A DNA stretch of 23,643 bases from Neisseriaceae bacterium. Its GTDB lineage: Bacteria; Pseudomonadota; Gammaproteobacteria; Burkholderiales; Neisseriaceae. The translations under genes were made by a program, and so were the position numbers. The notes under the pieces are model-generated. The model ran no database searches and was not told the DNA's origin. It was given only the letters and a program-made list of their open reading frames with translations. Positions within the stretch are counted from its first letter, which is position 1, and the number at the start of each line of letters is the position of its first letter. This document shows positions 17,948 through 23,643 of the stretch, in pieces. Location: the NCBI GenBank assembly GCA_030146285.1, contig JASLBZ010000048.1:1-23643 (forward strand), read 5' to 3'.

Positions 17948-18838
17948 ATGCTCAACAATAAGCGCCCCCGTACCATTCAAATTTTTCTACCATCTGGAGA
18001 TCCTGCTGGCATTAGAATTGCGGAGCAAACTACTTCCATTATTCGATTAATTGAAGTGCCTAGAAACAATCTCGCTGAATTTTTAAAGCTGCCCGAAGCA
18101 AAACAAGTCGGCTTATATTTTCTCGTGTCTGGCGATAACAAAGATGAACTTTATATTGGGCAATCGGGTGATGTCGGAAGTCGTTTATTGCAACATCACA
18201 AAGATGAGAAAAAAGACTGGAAACGTGCATTGGTTCTTATCTCTCTTACCAACAACTTAACTCAAACTCATGTGCTTTACCTAGAGTTCTTATCCATTGA
18301 TAAGGCAAAAATTTGCCAACGTTATGATTTGATTAATAGCAACAATGGACAAAAGCCACACACCCCTATTCCGTTAAAAGCAGATTGTGATGAAATCCAT
18401 GAAATTGGCAGCTTACTGCTAGCCACACTTGGCTACCCTATTTTTGAATCCTTAACCGAAACCACAATAGCCAAAGAACCCATATTCCTTTGCACCCGCA
18501 CAAATGTGAAAGCCACTGGTATTTATACCAATGAAGGCATGGTGGTCTTAAAAGGCTCATCAGCACCCATGTTCACCAAACGTAAGACTGAGCCTCGTTT
18601 TTTTGAAAAACGCGATCAGCTATTGGCAAAAGGTGTCATAACACAAGAAAACGAGCGTTTTGTATTTCAACGTGATTATTTATTCCAAACACCCAGTGGG
18701 GCATCCATGTTTTTATTGCTAGCTTCCTCCAATGGTTGGATTGATTGGAAAACAGAGCAAGGCGTAACATTACATGATTACCAAGGCAGGACAATAGACT
18801 CAGTCAGTAAACCATCAACACCAATGAATGAAGCTTAA
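17948..18838 (+). CDS. GIY-YIG nuclease-family protein with C-terminal DUF4357
   Basis: This 296-residue protein has three parts. The N-terminal segment (about 1-50) contains TIQIFLPSGDPAGIRIAE, typical of this group. The GIY-YIG domain (about 53-140) has GLY at 55-57, YIG at 69-71, the catalytic-type Arg at R79 and a Glu at E113 in YLEFL, so all key positions appear present. The C-terminal DUF4357 (about 235-285) has TPSGASMFLLLASSNGW. GIY-YIG domains are metal-dependent DNA endonucleases, but the substrate of this architecture is not known to me. It stands alone, without methylase, helicase or transposase neighbours. Intact and probably expressed; biological role unknown. Confidence 0.85.
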   Translation: MLNNKRPRTIQIFLPSGDPAGIRIAEQTTSIIRLIEVPRNNLAEFLKLPEAKQVGLYFLVSGDNKDELYIGQSGDVGSRLLQHHKDEKKDWKRALVLISLTNNLTQTHVLYLEFLSIDKAKICQRYDLINSNNGQKPHTPIPLKADCDEIHEIGSLLLATLGYPIFESLTETTIAKEPIFLCTRTNVKATGIYTNEGMVVLKGSSAPMFTKRKTEPRFFEKRDQLLAKGVITQENERFVFQRDYLFQTPSGASMFLLLASSNGWIDWKTEQGVTLHDYQGRTIDSVSKPSTPMNEA

Positions 18839-18861
18839 AATTGGGGTTCTTAATAAAAATA

Positions 18862-18909
18862 AACCGTATAACATCATGGCAATGGCCATTGTATTTATAC
18901 GGTTTTTTT
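18862..18909. terminator. Terminator between the GIY-YIG gene and mlaC
   Basis: AACCGTATAA pairs with TTATACGGTT (18862-18871 with 18895-18904). An interior loop is topped by ATGGC/GCCAT, and Ts run to 18909. An A-rich left flank means it may also serve mlaC from the other side. Confidence 0.85.
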
Positions 18910-18966
18910 GGTTAAAGCATATGATGCAATGGATCATAGCCTAGTACAGGTAGCGGCTAACGGATC

Positions 18967-19575
18967 TTAAGCACTGATTTTTTCAACTTTATTAATGCTT
19001 TTGTTGCGCAAGTCCGTGATCAAGCCATCAATGCCTTTTTCACGAATCACATCGTTGAATTGATTGCGATACACCGTCACCAAGCTATTACCTTCAAATT
19101 TAATGTTATACACCTTGTAAACCTGGCCAATTTTGTACATTTGGTATTCTACTTGGTATTTTTTATTGCTTTTGGTGGTGATTTCGGTAAAGACATTGGC
19201 TTTGGTTTTGCCTTGCGTTTGCTTGAGAATTTTAACTTTGGCACCTTCACCAGCAACAATCGCTGATTTGGCATACATGGTAATAATCATCTCTTTGAAC
19301 GCGGTAATAAAATCTTGTTTTTGTGTTGCACTAAAATCACGCCACGGCATGCCGATGGACAAAGCAGCAATGCGTTGGTAATCCAAATACTGATCTGCAT
19401 ATTGTTCTAATTGCGCAATTTTTTGTTCGCTGCTCAAATCGGTATTGTTCATGACTTTACTAACGGCATTGATATTGGCGCGCATTTGTACATCTGCAGG
19501 ATGTCCATCAGCCAAAACAAGGCTGGTGAATAACATCAAATATGCCATGGCAAAAAATCGATACAAATGCTTCAT
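18967..19575 (-). CDS. mlaC: Periplasmic phospholipid-binding protein MlaC (Ttg2D family)
   Basis: MlaC shuttles phospholipids across the periplasm between MlaA at the outer membrane and the MlaFEDB transporter at the inner membrane. The 202-residue precursor has a signal peptide with likely cleavage after VLA near residue 22. The mature part shows DYQRIAALSIGMPWRDFSATQKQDFITAFKE-type sequence, a motif run typical of the Tol-Tol-Ttg2 family, and VTVYRNQFNDVIREKGIDGLI near the C-terminus. The frame extends to 19617, but the ATG at 19575 has AAAGGAAAG upstream and starts the signal peptide. No mlaF, mlaE, mlaD, mlaB or mlaA is adjacent, which is unusual because mlaC normally sits in mlaFEDCB. 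Confidence 0.9.
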   Translation of the reverse strand: MKHLYRFFAMAYLMLFTSLVLADGHPADVQMRANINAVSKVMNNTDLSSEQKIAQLEQYADQYLDYQRIAALSIGMPWRDFSATQKQDFITAFKEMIITMYAKSAIVAGEGAKVKILKQTQGKTKANVFTEITTKSNKKYQVEYQMYKIGQVYKVYNIKFEGNSLVTVYRNQFNDVIREKGIDGLITDLRNKSINKVEKISA

Positions 19576-19665
19576 TGGTGCTTTCCTTTTTTCAAATCTC
19601 AATTCAAAATAAGCCAACTTCCAAAATCGACTCTTTCAAGCTGCCAAATACGATTTAGCGGTTTC

Positions 19666-19695
19666 AATATAGCACCATCTTAACAGCCATGCCAA
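19666..19695 (-). promoter_or_regulatory. Putative mlaC promoter
   Basis: On the minus strand TTGGCA (19690-19695) lies 18 bases upstream of TATATT (19666-19671). Each hexamer is one mismatch from consensus. Transcription would start near 19659, leaving about 85 bases of leader. This is the best sigma70-type promoter seen in the window. Confidence 0.6.
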
Positions 19696-19746
19696 ACAAT
19701 TATCGCAATTAACTGTGTGAATCCAAAAGCACAATAAAATACAGAA

Positions 19747-20337
19747 CTACAATAAGTTCATTTGCAAAACAGCTTTAACAGGTGCAAACGCAGAACGGTG
19801 CTCAACCAAAGCGCCATGGGCTTTTAAGGCTTCCAGATGCACTGCCGTTCCATAACCTTTGTGTTTGGCAAAACCATATTGTGGATAAATAGCATCCAAA
19901 GCATACATTTGTGCGTCTCGGCTGGTCTTGGCCAAAATAGATGCTGCAGAAATGCAAGCGTGCTTTAAATCACCTTTCACCACTGCCTCAGCTGCCACAT
20001 CCAAATCCTTGGGAATTCGATTGCCATCGATTAACACTGACGTCGGTTGAATATGCAAACCAGCCACTGCACGGCTCATCGCTAACATGGTTGCGTGCAG
20101 AATGTTTAATTTTTCTATTTCAAGTACACTTGCCTCTGCCACACAAAAAGACAAGGCTTGTTCTTGAATCGCAATGGCCAAAGTATCGCGTTTTTTTTCA
20201 GACAGTTTTTTAGAGTCGGTTAAAAATGGCAAATCATAATCAGCAGGTAAAATCACTGCGGCGGCAAAGACACTGCCAACCAAAGGCCCACGACCTGCTT
20301 CATCGACACCTGCAATTAACATATTAGTTTTTTTCAT
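19747..20337 (-). CDS. rnhB: Ribonuclease HII
   Basis: RNase HII removes ribonucleotides misincorporated in DNA and RNA from hybrids. The 196-residue product has [13 protein letters not shown] with catalytic D12 and E13, [13 protein letters not shown], a third acidic site D104 in VLIDGN, and the late [13 protein letters not shown] motif. Two starts are possible. The ATG at 20337 overlaps lpxB by 14 bases, and the ATG at 20322 begins one base after the lpxB stop. Neither has a good ribosome site, so translational coupling with lpxB is likely. lpxB-rnhB adjacency is conserved widely. Confidence 0.95.
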   Translation of the reverse strand: MKKTNMLIAGVDEAGRGPLVGSVFAAAVILPADYDLPFLTDSKKLSEKKRDTLAIAIQEQALSFCVAEASVLEIEKLNILHATMLAMSRAVAGLHIQPTSVLIDGNRIPKDLDVAAEAVVKGDLKHACISAASILAKTSRDAQMYALDAIYPQYGFAKHKGYGTAVHLEALKAHGALVEHRSAFAPVKAVLQMNLL

Positions 20338-21481
20338 TGATTAAACCCAAAACGGCTGTGGCTGCTAATTTGGCCGTATCTTGCTTAAGCAGCAAGTGCA
20401 ATTGTGTAAACTCATCGGCAATTTGTGCCATTTTTTCAGGATGCTCATACCAATCTAACATCGCGGCTGCCAATTTCTCTGGCGTGGCATCGTGCTGTAA
20501 CAATTCAGGTACGGCCATTTTATTTAGCAATACATTCGGCAAACCCACAAACGGAACGTTAATTTTCTTCTTCACCCACCAATAGGTTAATTTGGCAATC
20601 TTGTAACTAATAACCATCGGTCTTTTGCACAGCGCCACTTCCAATGTTGCCGTACCACTGGCCACCAAAACCACATCTGAAGCCACACAAGCCAAATCAG
20701 CATGGGCATACAAAATCTTAATGGGCAGTTGGCGAAATTCATCACAATCCAAAACATCCAGAATTTTCTCACGCGTTGCTGCAGTTGCTGCTGGCAATAA
20801 AAACTGCGCGTCGGGCAGCATTTGCAAGACAATGTGTGCAGCCTGAAAAAAAACAGGTGCCATAAATTCAATTTCACTGATCCGGCTACCCGGCATCATG
20901 GTAAAAATAGGAATATCCAATTCCAATTTTAATCGCTCACGCATGGCCAACTTATCCACAACAATGGGCATGGTTTGTGCCATCGGATGCCCCACATATG
21001 TCGCTCGCCCACCGGCTTTGTGATAAAGCTCTGGCTCCATCGGGAATAAACACAAAACTTCATCAACTTCTTTGACAATATTGTGTACCCGTTCAGGACG
21101 CCATGCCCAAATCGATGGGCTCACATAATGAATGGTTTTAATGCCATTTTGCTTTAAAACTTTGGCAACACCCAAATTAAAATCAGGCGCATCAATCCCA
21201 ATAAAAACATCTGGACGGATACGCTTCATTTGTTTGATTAAGCCTTTTCGGATTTTTAAAATCTCAGGCAATTTCTGAATGACTTCAACAAAACCTCGCA
21301 CAGCCAAGCGCTCTTGTTCAAACAAGCTCTCACAGCCCAATGCTTTCATTTTAGGACCTGCAATCCCAACAAAACGAATATGGGGGTATTGCTGTTTGAG
21401 CGCTTCAATTAAATGAGCGCCCAAAGTATCCCCAGATGCTTCTCCAACACTGATGGCGATGGTTAACGTTTTATCCGACAT
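20324..21481 (-). CDS. lpxB: Lipid-A-disaccharide synthase LpxB
   Basis: LpxB joins UDP-2,3-diacylglucosamine to lipid X to make the beta-1',6 disaccharide of lipid A at the inner membrane (GT19 family). The 385-residue protein has the diagnostic [15 protein letters not shown] opening, [27 protein letters not shown], a central [12 protein letters not shown] nucleotide-sugar-binding region and a C-terminal [12 protein letters not shown] plus [12 protein letters not shown]. Length is typical. The start has AGGGC upstream. It follows lpxA on the same strand, but a terminator lies between them (21502-21527), so expression may be partly independent. Confidence 0.97.
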   Translation of the reverse strand: MSDKTLTIAISVGEASGDTLGAHLIEALKQQYPHIRFVGIAGPKMKALGCESLFEQERLAVRGFVEVIQKLPEILKIRKGLIKQMKRIRPDVFIGIDAPDFNLGVAKVLKQNGIKTIHYVSPSIWAWRPERVHNIVKEVDEVLCLFPMEPELYHKAGGRATYVGHPMAQTMPIVVDKLAMRERLKLELDIPIFTMMPGSRISEIEFMAPVFFQAAHIVLQMLPDAQFLLPAATAATREKILDVLDCDEFRQLPIKILYAHADLACVASDVVLVASGTATLEVALCKRPMVISYKIAKLTYWWVKKKINVPFVGLPNVLLNKMAVPELLQHDATPEKLAAAMLDWYEHPEKMAQIADEFTQLHLLLKQDTAKLAATAVLGLINEKN

Positions 21482-21501
21482 GAAATGCCCTTATATCAAT
21501 G

Positions 21502-21527
21502 AAAAAAGCCTAAACAAGTTAGGCTTT
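21502..21527 (-). terminator. Terminator between lpxA and lpxB
   Basis: AAAGCCTAA and TTAGGCTTT (21505-21513 with 21519-21527) form a 9-bp stem with a 5-base loop. On the minus strand the right-hand T-run reads six Ts and then C. It starts 20 bases after the lpxA stop and ends 21 bases before the lpxB start. Confidence 0.8.
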
Positions 21528-21547
21528 AGAAACAACTTTGTTTTCGC

Positions 21548-22324
21548 TTAGCGAATAACACCACGCGTCGATACATTAAAGAAATCAGCAAAAAGGGCCA
21601 ATTCAGGCTGCGTTTGGCTTAATGCAATAATCTGCGTTTTGGCCTCATCATAACTTAAACCTTGTCGGTACAAAATCTTGTACACATTTTTAATGTTATT
21701 GATTTGCTCATTGCTAAATCCACGACGGCGTAGGCCTTCACTGTTCAAACCAGAAGGCTCAGCACGGTAACCAGCAGCCATCACATAAGGCGGAACGTCT
21801 TTGTGAACGCCGGCTGCAAATGCTGTCATGGAGTGATCTCCCAAGATACAAAATTGGTGTACCAAAGAAAAACCACCCAAAATAACCCAATCCCCAATCG
21901 TAACGTGTCCTGCTAAGGAGGCATTATTGGCAAAAATGGTGTGATTTCCTACCACACAATCATGTGCCAAATGCACATAAGCCATAATCCAGTTATCATC
22001 ACCGATGCGGGTTTCACCCAAACCAGTCACTGTACCCAAATTAAACGTACAAAATTCACGAATGGTATTGTTGTTACCAATGATTAATTTGGTGGGTTCA
22101 TTTTTGTATTTTTTATCTTGTGGAATGGCACCTAAAGAAGCAAATTGGAAAATCTGATTGCCTTCTCCGATGCTTGTGTGTCCATCAATCACCACGTGCG
22201 AACCCACTTTGGTATTCGCACCAATGCACACATTCGGTCCAATCACGCTATAAGGTCCCACTTCAACTGAACTGTCTAGTTGTGCTTTAGGATCAATAAT
22301 CGCTGTTGAATGAATCAAGCTCAT
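21548..22324 (-). CDS. lpxA: UDP-N-acetylglucosamine O-acyltransferase LpxA
   Basis: LpxA catalyses the first step of lipid A synthesis, moving a 3-hydroxyacyl chain from ACP to UDP-GlcNAc. The 258-residue protein is a left-handed beta-helix made of hexapeptide repeats (about 1-185) with the characteristic external loop [12 protein letters not shown], catalytic H121 in [10 protein letters not shown], and a C-terminal helical domain beginning [11 protein letters not shown]. It begins 24 bases after fabZ on the same strand. It is complete and of normal length. The chain-length ruler cannot be judged with confidence by eye. Confidence 0.98.
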   Translation of the reverse strand: MSLIHSTAIIDPKAQLDSSVEVGPYSVIGPNVCIGANTKVGSHVVIDGHTSIGEGNQIFQFASLGAIPQDKKYKNEPTKLIIGNNNTIREFCTFNLGTVTGLGETRIGDDNWIMAYVHLAHDCVVGNHTIFANNASLAGHVTIGDWVILGGFSLVHQFCILGDHSMTAFAAGVHKDVPPYVMAAGYRAEPSGLNSEGLRRRGFSNEQINNIKNVYKILYRQGLSYDEAKTQIIALSQTQPELALFADFFNVSTRGVIR

Positions 22325-22348
22325 GTGTTTCTTTCTTATCTAAATAAT

Positions 22349-22810
22349 TTACGCAGAAATCTTGCGTTTGGCACACATGATTTCAGCTTCAGCAGCCACT
22401 TGGCCATCTACGGTTGCCACGGCTTTGAATTTGGCAATATCACGCTTTTGTGCCAATAGTTCAATGCTAAACATCAATTGATCTCCTGGGATGACTTGGC
22501 GTTTAAAACGCGCTTTGTCGATGCCCACGAAGAAATAAATCTCATCTTCAGCACGACCACCCAAACTTAAAATTGACAATGTACCAGCAGCTTGTGCTAA
22601 GGCTTCAATAATCAAAACACCTGGCATCACAGGGAATTCTGGGAAGTGGCCGTTAAAAAATGGCTCATTGATGGTTACATTTTTAAAAGCCGTAATACTG
22701 GTATTCGGCTCATATGCCGTCACGCGATCTAATAATAAAAATGGATAGCGATGTGGTAATAAAGTCCGTAAAGTTTTGGCTTCTATTGGCAATGTATATT
22801 CACAAGTCAT
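22349..22810 (-). CDS. fabZ: 3-hydroxyacyl-ACP dehydratase FabZ
   Basis: FabZ dehydrates 3-hydroxyacyl-ACP in fatty acid elongation. It uses the same 3-hydroxyacyl-ACP pool that LpxA and LpxD consume, which explains its place between them. The 153-residue hot-dog-fold protein has [13 protein letters not shown] (about 18-30) and the catalytic pair H55 in [12 protein letters not shown] and E69 in [10 protein letters not shown]. It starts three bases after lpxD with GGAAAAATAAG upstream and is part of the lpxD-fabZ-lpxA run. Confidence 0.98.
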   Translation of the reverse strand: MTCEYTLPIEAKTLRTLLPHRYPFLLLDRVTAYEPNTSITAFKNVTINEPFFNGHFPEFPVMPGVLIIEALAQAAGTLSILSLGGRAEDEIYFFVGIDKARFKRQVIPGDQLMFSIELLAQKRDIAKFKAVATVDGQVAAEAEIMCAKRKISA

Positions 22811-22813
22811 TTC

Positions 22814-23643
22814 TTATTTTTCCGTTTCTGTTTCAGCGCTTTGCGCTTGAATTTCCAACTCTTTGAGTCGTTTGTTCATGTCATTTAGGCGTCGCACATG
22901 CACTGCATTGCGCACCCAGTCTTTGTGGGTTTGTAATGGATAAGAAGAGGCGTAATGCCCTGCTTCATGAATCGAATGGCTCACCAAAGTACCACCACCA
23001 ATAAATGTTTTGTTAGCAATATGAATATGCCCAACAAACATTGCAGCGCCACCAATGGTACAGTTATCCCCAATCTGAGTACTGCCTGCAATCCCAGTAC
23101 AACCAGCAATTGCCGTGTGTCGTCCAATTTGCACGTTGTGGGCAATTTGCACCAAGTTGTCTATTTTAGCATCTTGCTTAATCACCGTATCGTTAATCGC
23201 GCCACGATCAACCGTGGTATTGGCACCAATTTCCACATCGTCTTCTAAAATAACGCGACCAACCTGAGGGATTTTAAACCAAGCATTGTTGTCTTTGTCC
23301 CAAGCCAAACCGAAACCATCGGCACCAATCACGCTACCAGAATGAATTTCAACCCGATTGCCAATGAGCACATGAGAATAAACCGTGACATTCGCATGCA
23401 ACAAAACTTCATCACCGAGCACACACCAATCTTCAATCACAGTGCCTGCCAAAATACGGCAACCCTCACCCAAAACCACATGCTCACCAATCACAGCATT
23501 TGCGCCCACTTCACAACTTTTTGGCACCACGGCAGTATCGGCAATCACAGCTTTAGGATGCACCTTGCCAGAAGCAAGTACGATTGGTGTAAACAAGCGC
23601 GCTACTTTGGCAAAATACAAATAAGGATCGGCCACCACAATGG
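22814..23643 (-). CDS. lpxD: UDP-3-O-acylglucosamine N-acyltransferase LpxD, 5' end outside the window
   Basis: LpxD adds the second acyl chain in lipid A synthesis. About 276 residues are visible and the frame runs on past base 23643. The visible part starts at [16 protein letters not shown], which in known LpxD follows about 65 N-terminal residues of the uridine-binding domain. The usual protein is about 340 residues, so this is a window cut, not a truncation. The GTG at 23638 is internal, not a start. The beta-helix shows repeated hexapeptides, the catalytic His lies in [12 protein letters not shown], and the C-terminus is a helix with [11 protein letters not shown]. fabZ follows after three bases. 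Confidence 0.95.
   Translation of the reverse strand, partial: IVVADPYLYFAKVARLFTPIVLASGKVHPKAVIADTAVVPKSCEVGANAVIGEHVVLGEGCRILAGTVIEDWCVLGDEVLLHANVTVYSHVLIGNRVEIHSGSVIGADGFGLAWDKDNNAWFKIPQVGRVILEDDVEIGANTTVDRGAINDTVIKQDAKIDNLVQIAHNVQIGRHTAIAGCTGIAGSTQIGDNCTIGGAAMFVGHIHIANKTFIGGGTLVSHSIHEAGHYASSYPLQTHKDWVRNAVHVRRLNDMNKRLKELEIQAQSAETETEK

Noticed and set aside
20587..20877. 96-codon frame within lpxB
   Set aside because: It is on the same strand in a shifted frame, rich in Trp and Phe in an unnatural way, and overlaps a complete LpxB.
23636..23643. GTG at 23638 as the start of lpxD
   Set aside because: The frame stays open to the window edge and the visible sequence begins in the middle of the known LpxD N-terminal domain, so the gene is cut by the window.

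Overview
The window looks like a piece of chromosome from an AT-rich member of the Neisseriaceae (Betaproteobacteria). Four things point there. A perfect 12-mer AGGCTGCCTGAA, which I recall as the Simonsiella-type DNA uptake sequence dialect, lies at 16198-16209, and several intrinsic terminators are built on its GCTGCC core. A tRNA-Gln follows ispE directly. A fused peroxiredoxin-glutaredoxin gene precedes a lipoamide-dehydrogenase-like gene. The lpxD-fabZ-lpxA-lpxB-rnhB order is canonical. Base use and gene style are even throughout, and I see no insertion sequence, prophage, CRISPR array or restriction-modification cassette. Low-GC genera such as Simonsiella, Snodgrassella or Vitreoscilla are possible, but I cannot pick one.

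Layout. 1-3524 (minus): TPR lipoprotein-export neighbour, lolB, ispE and a truncated tRNA-Gln, which look like one transcription unit. 3724-5361 (plus): mutM and a lysophospholipid acyltransferase. 5528-7787 (plus): Prx-Grx hybrid peroxidase and an FAD disulfide oxidoreductase, separated by a terminator and a second long hairpin. 7906-8751: lipoprotein M48 protease, converging on dusA (minus) over a shared terminator. 10090-10722: TRIC/YicG-type membrane protein. 10723-11354: a 632-base gap holding what look like two tandem sibling small RNAs, then the leuS promoter. 11355-17610 (plus): leuS, fxsA, rmuC and ampG. 17948-18838: a solitary GIY-YIG/DUF4357 protein, the only accessory-looking gene. 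18967-23643 (minus): a solitary mlaC with its own promoter, then rnhB, lpxB, lpxA, fabZ and a partial lpxD.

Functionally the window is rich in envelope biogenesis. It has lipid A synthesis (lpxD/A/B, fabZ), phospholipid acylation, retrograde phospholipid transport (mlaC), lipoprotein insertion (lolB), isoprenoid precursor supply (ispE), muropeptide recycling (ampG) and an envelope protease. It also has DNA repair (mutM, rmuC, rnhB), peroxide defence and translation genes (leuS, dusA, tRNA-Gln).

The best candidate for something under-described is the sibling sRNA pair upstream of leuS. Its C-rich loops resemble anti-Shine-Dalgarno seeds. Secondary candidates are the long hairpin before the lpd-like gene, the altered FPEG motif of the acyltransferase, the stand-alone mlaC and the GIY-YIG/DUF4357 singleton.
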